DNA from: Utricularia gibba
Lineage: Eukaryota; Streptophyta; Magnoliopsida; Lamiales; Lentibulariaceae
DNA: 64,000 nt
Direction: 5' to 3'
Assembly (NCBI GenBank): GCA_002189035.1
Contig: NEEC01000004.1
Coordinates: 1,860,001 to 1,924,000 of the forward strand
The notes below the pieces were generated by a model, which was given only the letters and a program-made list of their open reading frames with translations, had not been told where the DNA came from and did not search any database. This document shows, in pieces, positions 48,914 to 61,560 of this stretch; positions within the stretch are counted from its first letter, which is position 1, and the number at the start of each line of letters is the position of its first letter. The translations under genes were made by a program, and so were the position numbers.

Positions 48914-50375
48914 TTATAATACAAAATATAGCGAAATGGAGAAATGGGAGGGACTTGGTGAAATGATCAGCAAGCTGCTGATGTGAGGATATAGGACACG
49001 GCACCAAAAAACCTCTTTTATATTGATCATGAAGAACGTGAGAGCCGATCTTAATGTGTTTGGCCCCTCATGAAAAGTGGGATTGGAAGTAAGATAGATG
49101 GCAGACTTGATATCATAGTATAGTGTGATGGAGTGGCCACAAGTAGCATCAAATCTTTCAAGATATAAGAGATCCACATTAGTTCGATAGCAGTAGAGGC
49201 GAGGCTTCGGAGGATTTAGATACAATGGCCTGCTTTTTTGTTTTTCAAGAAACCGACCAATTTCTCAGCACCATGTAGTCACCAATCACTGATTTTAGGG
49301 TGATGGTACATGGGCTTCGTTGGCAGAATGCCCCACAGTAAAAAACAGGTTTGCAGAATATCCCGAATTCTAAAAGTATTGGCCAAATACCCATCTTTTG
49401 ATTTTTTTTATTATTTTGTATATAAATATATTAAAAAAATATTTTTTTGATGTATAAATGTTATTTATTTAATATATATATATATATAATAACAAAAAAT
49501 TTAAAAAAATAATTATTATAAAAACATAAACATAGAAATAACAAATAATTCAATAAAAATCATTTGAGATAATTTTTTTTAAAATATAAATAAATAAATA
49601 AATATATATATATATATTTGTATATAAATATTTGTTATTCAAAATTTTAATTTTGAATTCAATTTTGATTTCAAATTAATTCAATTGTAAAATCAAAATA
49701 TTTTTACAAAAATATGTTTTTACTATAATCATAATTAACACCTATAACAAATACATGGTATAATCATATACTATTTTAACTATGGATTACATAGATATGA
49801 ATTAAATAATAAATATTTATAATTTAATTTCTTACATGTGATTTATATACATATAAGTGTAAGATAAGCTTTCGTTTATTTATTTAAATTGTATTTTATT
49901 AATATCTGATTTATAATGGAATTTATGTAATCGATTTATGCTTTACTTAATTTAAGAAAAATTGTATGTAACCTAATTTATAAAGTTTATTGAAAAATAT
50001 AATAATAAGATAGAATTATTGATCAGATTATTATTTAAAAACAATACTTCTATAATAATAAATTCAATTGAAAATATAACAAAATAAATTAAAATATATT
50101 TGAAAAAATATTTGTATAAATATATTTTTACAACTGCATGTATTTATTTTTCATATATTATTCATATGTATTTATTATTATTTTTTCGTACGAAAATTAG
50201 GGTTATTCAACAAATAAAACAAAAAGGTGGGGTATTCTACAAAGAAAGTGAAAAGTCCGGGTATTGAATATTTTTACAGTGGGGTATTCTGCCAAATTAC
50301 TCGATGGTACATGCCCTCCAGTCGAAGTCACAATGATCAGTAATGTCCAAACTCCCATTCATTGGGTAGATTTTG
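48914..50375 (-). pseudogene. decayed Ty1/copia RNase H remnant, split by a later transposon
   Basis: On the minus strand the part at 50375-50303 reads PMNGSLDITDHCDFDWRACT. After skipping 49302-50302 it continues at 49301 with TLKSVIGDYMVL, SWSV..KTKKQAIVSKSS and ITLYYDIKSAIYLTSNPTFHE, matching copia RNase H (DADW..C...RS.TGY, SWKTKKQ, CDN.SAI.L..NP.FHERTKHI). Stops and frameshifts are frequent. It is much more diverged than the full-length copia element at 41-46 kb. Confidence 0.8.
49313..50302. mobile_element. Mutator-like non-autonomous element, 990 bp, 11-bp target duplication
   Basis: The sequence GATGGTACATG occurs at 49302-49312 and again at 50303-50313, exactly flanking 990 bp. Inside, the ends are inverted repeats: TTGGCAGAATGCCCCAC on the left against TTGGCAGAATACCCCAC on the reverse complement of the right, preceded by eight more weakly matching bases starting with G. 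GCAGAATA(T)CCC words recur subterminally. The interior is AT-rich with no protein. An 11-bp duplication with G-initiated, moderately long inverted repeats fits a Mutator-like MITE. Removing it with one duplication restores a continuous copia RNase H frame, which independently confirms the boundaries. Confidence 0.88.
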
Positions 50376-53300
50376 TCTAGCTTTTACTTGTGTCAGACGT
50401 ATTGAATTGATGTTTTATCTTACTCATAATTTTTTTTTGGAGTTTACCTTGTTTAATAAAATCTCTTTATAACTTACCTTAATACAAATTAAATTTATTT
50501 TTTTCATTTTTGTATTCATAATTTTATCAAATAGTTTATTAATATTCTTTTTAAAAAAATTCAAAATCTAATTATAAGAATAATAATTTTGTGTATTGTT
50601 TTGAAAATTTTTATATAGATAAGATTTTAATAATATTTTATAATAATGATAAAAAATGAAATAAATTTTATGATTAAATATTGAAAATATTATAAGATTG
50701 AATATCTTTATTTAGAAAAATTGATTATATAAAAACATATTAATAATATATGCTATACATAAAAAAATATTATATAAGATGAATAAATATATTATTTCAA
50801 ATCCATCTTTTGTTTACATTAACATTAAACATACTTTTAATTTTGAGAAAAAGACAACAAATTAATTTATTAAAATATATTTGAATATAAAATTATGAAT
50901 AATTTAATTTTACCTCTAACGTTTGATCATTATAAAATCAAGATATAAATAAAATAATGAGAAGTTATTTTATACATATAAACTATTTCATTTATCAAAA
51001 ATGAAAAAATAGATTTTAATACTTTTTCATAATACTACATAGTGAATGAAATAAATAAATTACTTATCAAAAAATATGAATTAAAAAAATACAAATGTAT
51101 AATATATGCATGATAAAATATTGATTCTGTATGAATAAATTGCATTTTTGAAAATTTTAGGTAAAAGAAATGCTTAATTCTAAACAAAATATGATATAAA
51201 AATTTATTTACTTTGTATTTTAATTAAATTTTTTGTTCAAACGAAAGATGCTCAACGGACTGAATATGGAGTGGAACATAGTCATGCGTCCACCTGGTTG
51301 GATTAACAACCCGACAACTAGCCGTCCGGCCTCCACTCCATTAGATGACAAAGAAGAATAAGTAATAAACTAAAATTTATTTAAGTCGTTGCAAAAAATA
51401 AATTATTTGTATCAAATAAATTCGTAAGTAATAATCTATATAAAATATAAATTTGAAAAAATTGTATCGTGAATTTCATGATTGATCAAGAAGCAGGTGT
51501 TTGTAAAGTATTTTCTTAAATATAAAATCATCGAATTAATGCCACTCTTAATTTAAATTCAAACTAACATCGATATGTAAATTCAATAAATAAAATTGAA
51601 TCACAATGCAAAGGATAATAAATACAAGTTTTGTATATAATGTAATACTATGATACCTCAAAAATAGACTATATGATGTGGTATTAAAATCACTAATTTA
51701 ATTTATAATGTTTTTATATTCACAATTTTAAACAATTTAAATCTGACTAGATTATTTATCATGTTTTTGATTAAAATACTTTTTAATATCATCACACATT
51801 CTATACTTAAATCTACCTATGTGTGAAATATGTATATTATGTCTACTCGACTCTATTCGTTCTACCTAAAACTAACATCTATTAGAAAATAAATTTTTAA
51901 TGTAACAAGATAAATGATTTAACATTGCTAATTCCAAGATAACATGCTACACTTTTTTGACTCCTTGTAATAATTCTAACATAGGGTGCGTTGTTCCTTA
52001 CAAAAGAGCCGAAGCATTTTTTAGTGCATTCTTGAGTGTAATTTGTATCTATCCACTGAAGCAAAAAAACAAAAAAAAAAAAATCAAAGATTGGTGGATA
52101 TTTTTGTAAATGTAATGTTTTGACGATCAGTGTTCTAAATTTGATCATGATGCATAAGTGATACCAGGATATTTATTAAACTTAGATTAATTTACATTTA
52201 AAATAAAAAATAATCAACTTAATGTATAAAATTTTAAATATAATGTAATAATAAAGTAATAAATCAGTATGTAAATATTTAAATATCACATACATAAATA
52301 TTTAAAAGAAAAATCTGATATCGCATAACCCAAATCTTAAGAGTATTCAATAATAAATAAGTATGTTTGATATATGTCAATCTATATATCTACATACATA
52401 TATTTATTTATCTCTATAATCAATATCTTATAGTTTAAATGATACATATTATGAATCATAAATTAATTCATAAAAAATATACATATTATTAAATGATAAT
52501 TTCTAATAACAACTTCGATGACGGTCGTTAATTATATAAATAGAGAATGAAAAAGCTAATCAACGTAACTATAATTAAGATAAAATGAAACTATAATTGA
52601 ATAAGTTTATTAAATGATAATATTTTTTATATGATTTTCTTTTTTTTTAATTTTTAATTTTTATAAAAATTTATTGGATGCATATAAAACATGTATTTTA
52701 ATTTGTATAAAACTGTATAATGGCATCCGACTACAGGATCACATGATGGATGTCGGGATAGGGATATTTAGTAATCTGGCCATTTTTTTATGATATGCGT
52801 GAAAAAAATTGATTATCCTCAATTAAAATTTTTTGATTCAACGTGTGAGAGATATAGATACTTTAAATGCCAACTTATGTAAATGCCAACTCTATTGGCG
52901 GGCCCCATTCTGCTCTGACTTTATCACAGTTTCCATTTGCAGAGTCGTTGACCTAGGTAGAGTGGTTCCTCATATCACATCTATTTTTCCTTTCCCTTCA
53001 GTATATCAACACTTTACACAAAAAAAATGAAGTAGAAGAGATAACTGCAGAAATGCAGGATCAAGAATAACCCTAGGAAACCGGTAGATATTTTTAGGGT
53101 GGCCGGTTCAACAATTTCCACGTCCAAAATGGTGGGCGGCGGGTTTTTATGACACAATGTCTTCTCCAGTATCAAACATATATTGTTATAATATGATATT
53201 GTGCCCCATTTTCTCTTTTTTTTTTTTTATCATGTGTCTGCATAACAAAAGGTCGGCGCAAGAGTCGGCAATCAGTGCTTACAAGAAGATGTGTCTGCGT

Positions 53301-53400
53301 GCTACCAGAAATTTCGTTTCTGCGTAGGTTGACTCGACTTTTATGTTTCATCATAAAAAAAGTCAGCGCTAGAGGACTTGTGTCCAACTACAGACGCCCG
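50376..53400. other. AT-rich intergenic DNA, no gene recognised
   Basis: About 3 kb, most of it extremely AT-rich, without coding potential in any frame. A short less AT-rich patch at 51240-51345 shows no recognisable protein. From about 52860 the composition rises into the promoter of the cyclase gene. No RNA gene was seen. Confidence 0.45.
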
Positions 53401-53425
53401 TCACTTTACGGTGCTTCCTTTTCTT

Positions 53426-53433
53426 TATATAAA
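53426..53433 (+). promoter_or_regulatory. TATA box of the cyclase gene
   Basis: TATATAAA lies 80 bp upstream of the cyclase start codon, followed by a CACTCACTTATCAC leader-like stretch. Spacing suits a short 5' leader of about 50 bases. The core promoter therefore looks intact even though the gene body is damaged. Confidence 0.7.
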
Positions 53434-53512
53434 CCACTCACTTATCACAAGTCTTTCCATTACCAAGCCACACATATACACACCCACGCACATCCAGAGA
53501 GAGAGGCAAGCC

Positions 53513-56500
53513 ATGTGGAAGCTGAAGGTAGCGGAAGGGAAAGATTCGCCTTATCTTTACAGCACGAACGGGTTCGTGGGAAGACAGATCTGGGAGTTCG
53601 ATCCTGAGGCCGGGACGCCGGAGGAACGGGAAGCTTTTGAGGATGCACGCCGGAAGTTTCAAGAGAATAGGAAACATGGGATTCATTCCTGCGGTGATAT
53701 GTTCACGAGAATCCAGGTGCTTCATTGGAAGGAGTAGCTACTTGGTAAATTTGGGATCCAGTATTTTGGTTACCAATTCCGTCTCCACGTTTGCAGCTGA
53801 AGAAGGAGAGTGGGATTGATCTACTTGTTGAAATTCAGTATATAATGGGTTGCGCGAACGCATACGTGAACTCCAATACTAATGATTTATAATTTTTTAT
53901 GTAATTGATTATTTTACTTTCATTTTTGTACGTGAAATTGTGTATTCTAACACTATTGAGATTGCCACTGGCGAGAGTGGAGAAAACGAGGACGTCAGCC
54001 ACGAAACGGCGACGGTGGCCGTCACCAAAGCATTGCGTCTTAATCGCGCAATTCAAGCGGTGGACGGTCATTGGCCGGCAGAGAACGCCGGCCCTATGTT
54101 CTTCACACCACCCCTGGTACGTGGGAGCTCCAAGGATAGATACCCTTCTCCTTTCTTTTTTTTTTTTTTTAAAGAAACTCAATTATCCTTTAATTTGGAT
54201 TTTTTTTTTGTATTGTAATAATTATGATATTTTCTGGATACAGATAATCGCACTGTACATAGGTGGGGCCATTAATACAACCTTAACCTCGGAACACAGA
54301 AAGGAGATGATTAGTTACATACTCAATCATCAGGTATTTTTTCTAAATTAAGTTCTGATTAATTGCCTATTATCCTAATTACCTTTTCAAATTATGTAAC
54401 ACAATTGTAATTATGACATGACAGAACGCGGATGGAGGATGGGGATGTTATATAGAGGGGAATAGCACCACGATCGGATCAGCCCTGAGTTACGTCGCAC
54501 TAAGGTTACTAGGGTTGGGCCCGGACGATGCGGACGGTGCCGTCGCCAAGGGCCGGAAATGGATCCTCGACCACGGTGGAGCCACCGGGATTCCTTCATG
54601 GGGAAAAACATACCTTTCGGTAACTTCATTCTGTTTGTTGGTGTTTGCTTGTACATTTCATGGGTTACTAAAAGTTCTGTTTGATCAGGTACTTGGAGTG
54701 TACGACTGGGATGGGTGCAACCCTCTTCCACCAGAGTTCTGGCTGTTCCCTTCAGTTCTTCCTTATCATCCGGGTATGATTCATCTACAGGGAAGACTAC
54801 AACGAAGCTTTGTTTGCCTGATCCCATTCTAATCAGTAGTTTGAATACAAAAATGCAGCAAAAATGTGGTGCTATTGTCGTACAACATACATGCCAATGT
54901 CGTATTTGTATGGAAGGAAGTTCCATGGTCCTCTGACGGACCTGGTCATGTCCCTCAGACAAGAGATCCATGTGAGGCCGTACCATCAGATCGATTGGAA
55001 CAAGGCTCGCCATGATTGCTGCAAGGAGGACGTGTACTTCCCCCACACCTTCGTACAGGACTTGCTTTGGGATGTTCTTAACTATTGCTCTGAGCCATTC
55101 ATGAGGCGATGGCCGCTGAATAAGATTCGGCAGAAGGCTCTTGACAAGACAATCAAGCACATGCGGTATGGCGCAGAGGAAAGCCGTTACATGACCATTG
55201 GATGTGTGGAAAAGGTACGTATGTACATGTTGTTTTCAAGATTACAGCAATATGGTTTCTCTGTGAGGCAGACCACATGAGAGTTTGTTGCAAATTTTGT
55301 GTTGCAGTCTCTACAGATGATGTGTTGGTTTGCTCATGATCCAAACTGCGAGGAGTGGAAGTACCACATTGCAAGAGTTCCTGATTATCTGTGGCTAGCA
55401 GAAGATGGCATGACGATGCATGTTAGTTTCACTGATTTTACATCTGCATCAACATCCATTCCATTTTCAGTTCTTTGATGGGAAATTTACTTGTTTGAAT
55501 GAAGAGCTTTGGAAGTCAAGTATGGGACTGCGCACTTGTAACTCAAGCAATAATCGCTAGTGGGATGACAGAGGAGTATGGTGACTCTCTAAAGAAGGCA
55601 CATTTCCACATAAAAGAATCCCAAGTATGATGATCCATCTATGAACTTCAATTTGCTTTTTCATTTCACTGTAGCGTTTGTGAAGGGTGGTTTGATCCTT
55701 GGTTGAAATGCAGATAAAAGAAAATCCGAAGGGAGATTTTGAAAGCATGTACCGGCATTTCACAAAGGGAGCTTGGGCGTTTTCCGATCAGGATCAGGGA
55801 TGGGTTGTATCTGACTGCACAGCTGAATCACTCAAGGTACTAAACTTCACAAACCCACAATCTCTTCCGAATTTAGAAATGGAATTGGCAGAGTCCTCTT
55901 TCCGTATAACGCTGAATGAGTTGCGCTGGATCTGTTCTTCCAGTGTCTGCTTCTGCTATCCCAAATGCCAGAGCAAATTGCAGGGGAAAAGGCAAAAGTA
56001 GAGCGTCTGTATGAAGCTGTAAACGTACTGCTCTACTTGAAGTAAGCATGGCTAATATAGATATAAAGATTTCTTTAATGCCAATGGGTTTGCAACTAAT
56101 GGAAATCTCCGACGATCATCCAGAGTCCTCTGAGTGGCGGATTTGCGCTATGGGAGCCTGCAATTCCGCAGCCTTTCTTGGAGGTAAACGATCATCACGC
56201 AAAGATATCAGAGCCCACGCACTCTAAATCCAATATGCTCATCTCAATGTTTTGATCATTCCTCAGGTGTTGAATCCATCCGAACTCTTTGCTGACAGTT
56301 GTTGAGCACGAGTAAGATTTCAACTGCGTTCTTTGGTGGTTCAACAAGAAAGATAAAGAACATATGTATGTGTATGCCGGCATGTAGAACCCACTGCATC
56401 CATCATCCAAGCACTGGTATACTTCAAGCGCCAGCATCCCGGACACCGTGAGAAGGAGATTGAGCTCTCCATTGCAAAAGCAGTACACTTTCTAGAGGAA

Positions 56501-57334
56501 AAGCAATGGCCTGATGGCTCATGGTGAGCTGTCAGCATACTGTGATCTACTCCACCGATGCATACAGCAACAACTCAAATCTGGTTGCGTTGCAGGTACG
56601 GCTACTGGGGAATCTGCTTCATCTACGGCACATTCTTCGTGCTTGCAGGACTGGCTTCGGTGGGAAAGACGTACGAGAACAGCGATGCCGTCCGAAAAGC
56701 CGCCAACTTCTTCTTGTCCATACAAAACGAAGAAGGTGGATGGGGAGAATCCCTCGAGTCCTGTCCCTCTTCGGTACCAACTATACATACTTTTCATTTT
56801 TAAAGGATGAATGGTGGCCAGATTGCGTTCTTACAAGCTTTCCATCGTTGCAGAAATACACTCCTCTGGAAGGAAATCGGACCAACTTGGTCCAAACATC
56901 CTGGGCCATGCTCGGACTTATGCTTACCGGGCAGGTTCGTTATACCGCACTTAAAATAAAAGTGAAATCTTGTAACATATTGTAATCATTCTTTTGCTTT
57001 ACGAAATGATCCACTCATTTCCACCCATCTCATCTTTATCGCATATACGATATATTGTCGCATTTCTTACAAACGGAATGTGTGCTTCCCTTTTAGATGG
57101 AAGGAGACCCAAAGCCACTGCATAGAGCAGCCAAGTTGCTGATCAATGCGCAAATGGAGGATAGCGATTTCCCTCAGCAGGTGAAGCTTAAAACACATCT
57201 TTCTAGAAACCAAAAACCTAGTTTATGTATTGCTTTTTACATCATATGGCATGCTCTCGCAGGAAATCACGGGAGTGTTCCAGAAGAACTGCATGCTCCA
57301 TTACCCTCTACATCGGAACATTTTCCCGTCGTGA
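53513..57334 (+). pseudogene. oxidosqualene cyclase (beta-amyrin synthase-like), apparently decaying
   Basis: Exon blocks: 53513-53716, about 53961-54116, 54244-54333, 54425-54619, 54689-54773, 54859-55214, 55308-55421, 55505-55624, 55714-55836, 55944-56041, 56124-56183, 56267-56311, about 56381-56523, 56596-56773, 56854-56934, 57097-57180, 57263-57334. The family cyclises 2,3-oxidosqualene to triterpenes or sterols at the ER. MWKLKVAEGKDSPYLYSTN begins it; MWCYCR (typical of beta-amyrin synthases, where lupeol synthases have MLCYCR), the catalytic DCTAE and QW repeats (GGWG, DGSWYG) are present. Lesions: the start of exon 2 lacks about 20 conserved residues; the exon 10/11 junction is out of phase; exon 12 appears to have lost two bases; exon 13 has no AG acceptor; and a TGA replaces the tryptophan of the final WALGEYRKR. 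Exons 3 to 9 are clean. Confidence 0.88.
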
Positions 57335-58733
57335 GCGTTGGGGGAATACAGGAAGCGAGCATGGCCAGGCCAGATCTAGAACCCCTCACACGAAAATGTT
57401 GATAATAGCCATGAAATGTGTTCAAGGGATTTTTTATATTTGTTATATGCCAAACATCGAAATCATATAATATGTTACCTGACTGCTCCACTGAACAAAC
57501 AACATTGCTGATTGGAGTCATGAATAGGACCCAATGGCATCAGATAGTCGGTTTCTAAAAGGCTTGGGCTGGGACATGTCAGGGCACACCATCTAACTTG
57601 GTCAAAAGCAAACGTGGTTTTCTTTACACAATATCATCAGACCCTTTTAGAATAACTGAATAACTATAGAATCTGGATGTAAATTGAATTCCCCAAGTGC
57701 ATGAGAGCTGAGTTCAACAGCAGAGTGCGCAGAGGTAAAATGGATTCGGATCATCCACAGCAGAGACACGTAAAAAGTGGCCGCTGGTATAATATTTTTA
57801 GAGTTAAAGGTGGCCGTCATCAAATATCCATCGGCATATCCCACTCTTATGTTGCTAAGGAGAAAAAAAAAAAAGCAAGGCACTATATTATGTTTGTGAG
57901 GGATTGGCTGTTAAATCATTTGTTTTAAGTCTTGTGTGGTAGAATTATTTACATCTTTAAATGGATATATAGAAAATTATTCTTGTTTGGTAGATTTCTT
58001 CAATGGTTATGCAAATAAAATGAAACAATCTAAGTAGTAATTAAATTGGTAAAAAAAAAAACTAATATTTCTAAGGTTCCATCAAAAGATATTGATGTAC
58101 TATTAAATTCAACAACCTTCGGATTTTGGGCTCCCACAATACAGTGCATGCCCTTTTATGTGTGTATAAATATCCAGAATGAGATCAGTTGTGTAAGTTA
58201 TAAAAGTGTTATTTTAAATTAATATTATTTAATAATCATTTATTTTATCTCAACGGGAATTCGATTCATGATTTTTTTAATACTTAAGTATGAGTAGAAT
58301 GACGTACAATGTTGTGTTTTATGTGGGATCCTGTGTTCTACGCCTTAGCTTTTTGGACCCGAAGTACTTCCCTTTAGTATATGATCTCTTTCTGCATTGT
58401 TCGTTTTTTATGTGATATCTTCAAAATTTGATGATTCATACTGCTTACATTAGTATATAATTCTTTTGAATTCATATTTTCTCCACATTTTTTCATAATC
58501 CTTACCACACGTACTCTCAAAGATAAGTTAAATGTATTTTGATAACGATTTTTGATTAATTATTCACATCAATTTGGATTTTATCACAAATTCTTAGAGC
58601 TCAATGATATAGTATTATCAGGCGGGTTTAATAAATCTCGTGAGAGTAAATATTCTACTTTTTTTAATTATCTATTTTATTTATTTTAATAATATTATAT
58701 ATAATTTAATTATAAAACTTTATGTTGAATATG
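57335..58733. other. cyclase 3' flank and AT-rich spacer
   Basis: The first 35 bases continue the ancestral cyclase frame beyond the premature TGA. The remainder up to the gypsy LTR contains only short chance frames and becomes AT-rich after 57900. No RNA gene or further cyclase exon was found. Confidence 0.45.
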
Positions 58734-59301
58734 TGAGTAACACTCAACATGAATGAGAAGGAGAAATGTGGATGAGGCACATAGAGGAAGCAAAAGAAGG
58801 AGAATACTAAATTTTATTCATGCCCAAAAGGTGTTAAATAGGTGGGTATTTGTAACTCATACATAGCCAACGTCTGTCTTCTCAAAAGCAGCTTCTTAAC
58901 TAGACAAAAGAGTAGGCAACGTTAACTCTATGGTGAACTATTTCTTGGGGTGTATCTTGAGTAGACTTGGAGTGGTTTGCTTGAGTTGGCATCCATTATA
59001 AATACAGACTTGGGCTTTAGGAATATGTGGCAGTTGGACTACTTAGATTTTGGAGTTCTTCTAGTAAAAGGTGTTTAATCTCTAAAAGAGGAAAAGCGAT
59101 CAGGGAGGAAACAAGATCGATGAATAGTGATATGAAGAAGAGAGCTCGACTCTGGATTCTAGTTTGGTAACTTTCTTCGTTTGTCCTCCGTGTTTCTTCA
59201 ATGTTGATAGTTAGTGTTAATATGAGATATTAGCATTGGCTTTTCTATGTTTTTCCCAATATGTTAATTCAAGAGTTTAATCAAGTCTTGGTGCTAACAT
59301 A
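58734..59301 (-). repeat. gypsy 3' LTR (left), edges approximate
   Basis: Starts around TGAGTAACACTC. The stretch from GAGAAGGAGAAAT through CATGCCCAAAAGGTGTTA and AGGTGGGTATTT corresponds to 63606-63700. The inner edge is tentatively the TAACA at 59297-59301, which would make the LTR about 570 bp with TG...CA ends. Divergence from the right LTR after 58895 makes this edge uncertain. Confidence 0.5.
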
Positions 59302-59479
59302 TGATGATAGCATTAGATAGGTGTTTATTCCATGTGATGGTTTAAACATATTTTGGGCAACATAAATCTTCCCAAGTGGTGAATAAGGGAGAGGTGTCCT
59401 TCCACCAAACGAGGCATTGGGTGACCTGGGAATTGAGACAAGGGAGTAAATGCTGCCTGAGAACTTGGAGTGGTTGAGG

Positions 59480-60625
59480 CTATAAGGAGCCATCTGCATG
59501 GAAGTTGGGAAGATAAGGGGTGGGTAGAGATTTCTTGCTAATGCCTTTTTTGAGTAGGGAGACATAGAAAACTGGATATAATTTGCAAGGAGGAGGTAAT
59601 TCCAGTTTATAAGCAACAACAACAACCCTTTGAAGTATCAAATAAGGGCCAAAATAGTGAGTCATCAACTTCAATTTCTGTTTGATAGAGAGGGAAGAGT
59701 GGAGGAAAGATTGCATCTTTAAATAAACAAGATACCCAACCTCGAAGTTGTGTTCACTATGATATGAATCACAAACGCGTTTTGTACATTCACTTGCACA
59801 ATAAATGGCATCGCAAGGTGCAGATAAGAGCTTGTCATTCTTGCAAGAAATTGCAACATCAGAATGAGAGAGCGGATTTTGAGCACCCCAAGGTAGATGG
59901 GAGAGGGAGCAACCATATAATGCTTCAAATGTGCTGATCTTAAGGCTGGAATGATAAGAGGAATCATACCAATATTCTGTAGGGGGCAACCAGAAGCACC
60001 ATTTGTGAGGGTGGTCAAAGCACATGCCACGAAGGTAAGTTTCTAAGCACTAGTTCACTCACTTTGTTTGACCATCGGTTTGAAGATGATATGAGGTGGA
60101 CAATTTGAGGTTGACACCAATAGAGGTGAAAAACTGCCAAAAATGATTGGTAAAGATGATGTCCCGATCAAAGATAATAGAGGAGAGAAGGCCATGAAGT
60201 TAGTAGATATTGGTGATGAAAATAGTGGTGACGGTAGAAGCGGTGTAAGGGTGGGAGAGTGGACAGAAATGCATGTATTTGGTGAGGCAGTCAACAATGA
60301 TGAGGATGAAATTTTTAGAGGAGGAAAGGGGGAGGCCATCTATGAAATCCATACTGATACTATCCCACTGGCGAGTAGGAACCGGTAGAGATTGTGGCCC
60401 TAGGGAGGCAGAGGTATCAATATGAATTTTATTGTGAGTGTCATAGGAGGCAACCAAGGCGATGATGTCCTTCATTTTAGGCCAGTAGAAAAACCATTTG
60501 ATGTGGTGGTATGTGGTAGACAAGCATGAACGTTTAGGAAGATGGTGTCGCAGAGATCTTGGGAGGACCCTACACAAATACAATTTTGTAGTGAAGGAGA
60601 CCTTGAGCAAGAAGAAAAGCGGGGT
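59480..60625 (-). pseudogene. gypsy integrase
   Basis: On the minus strand: zinc-binding region trace (HHIKWFFYWPKMKDII), core with WDSISMDFIDGLPLS and LIIVDCLTKYMHF, then a break, then WLPPTEYWYDSSYHSSLK, FEALYG and the C-terminal block YFGPYLILQRVVVVAYKLEL followed by HPVFYVSLLK-like sequence. These are standard for plant Ty3/gypsy integrases of the chromovirus type. A chromodomain could not be confirmed at the C-terminus. Frameshifts near 60055 and 60200 inactivate it. Confidence 0.88.
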
Positions 60626-61560
60626 AAGAGGGCGAGTTTAGAGATTTGGCATGGAAGATGGGCGAGAAGTAAGGGTCAAAAGCATTGCTAGAAGCAAGTT
60701 CTGAAAGCCAAGTAGGAGTTATTATAGAAATAGCATAACATGAAGCAAGGGATGGAATCTCAAGGAAAGTGGGTAGCCGAGAAAAAGAGTCAATAGCAGA
60801 GTTATCCGTTCCCTTACAGTGCTGAATTTCGAAGGAATAACCCATTAACTTAGGCATTCATTTTTGTTGAGAAAAGTTTCCCAACTTCTGATCCTTCAGA
60901 AATTGTAGGCTATTGTGGTATGTGCAAATAATAAAAGGGCAACCCATGAGATAATGTTGTCACTTAAGAACAGCATGAACAACAGTGATGAGTTTCTTTT
61001 CATAGATTGAAAGACCAAAATATTTTTTTCCTAGAGGTTTCTATGCGATAGGGTGATTATGTTGAGAGAGAACGCTCCAATTCCCAAATCTTAACCATCG
61101 GTTTCGAGAATAAAGGGTTCAGAGAAATTGGGAATAGCTGAAACTAGTGAGGAGGAGACAGCTTCATTTAGAGTATAAAAATAGATAGTAGCAACATCCA
61201 TCTAGTGAAAACTATCTTTTTTTAGGAGTTGAGTAAGGGGAGCACTGATAAGTCCATAATGTTTGATGAAAAGATGATAGAATCCTATGAGACCAAGAAA
61301 TCCACATAGAGCTTGCAAATTTATAGGCACTGGCCACTGGGTAATTGCAGCAACTTAGATGGGTCTGTGGAGACACCATTAGCTTGCACGATGTAATCGA
61401 GAGTGAATTGAGGTACCGATAATCGATGCACATCCACCAACCACCATCTTTTTGGGAATGAGGACTAGAGCAGTAAAAGGGCTATGGTTGGGGCAGATAA
61501 AACCAGAGTCAAAGAGTTCTTTGATGATGTTTTCAAATATAGACTTTAAGTGGTGGGGAA
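60570..61560 (-). pseudogene. gypsy reverse transcriptase and RNase H
   Basis: Minus-strand traces include MCIDYRYLNSLSI (conserved RT block MCVDYR.LN), a disrupted middle, and the RNase H/connection block KLMGYSFEIQHCKGTDNSAI followed by DSFSRLP, equivalent to the family's YE..Y..G..N..ADALSR. The polymerase active-site region could not be read in one frame. Heavily damaged by stops. Confidence 0.8.

Noticed and set aside
49460-49620. (TA)n microsatellite tracts as a possible matrix or origin signal
   Set aside because: They lie inside the AT-rich interior of the Mutator-like element; simple repeats there are expected.
54411-55160. Long minus-strand open frame of about 250 codons
   Set aside because: It is antisense to cyclase exons 4-6, whose plus-strand protein motifs are unmistakable, and its sequence resembles nothing known.
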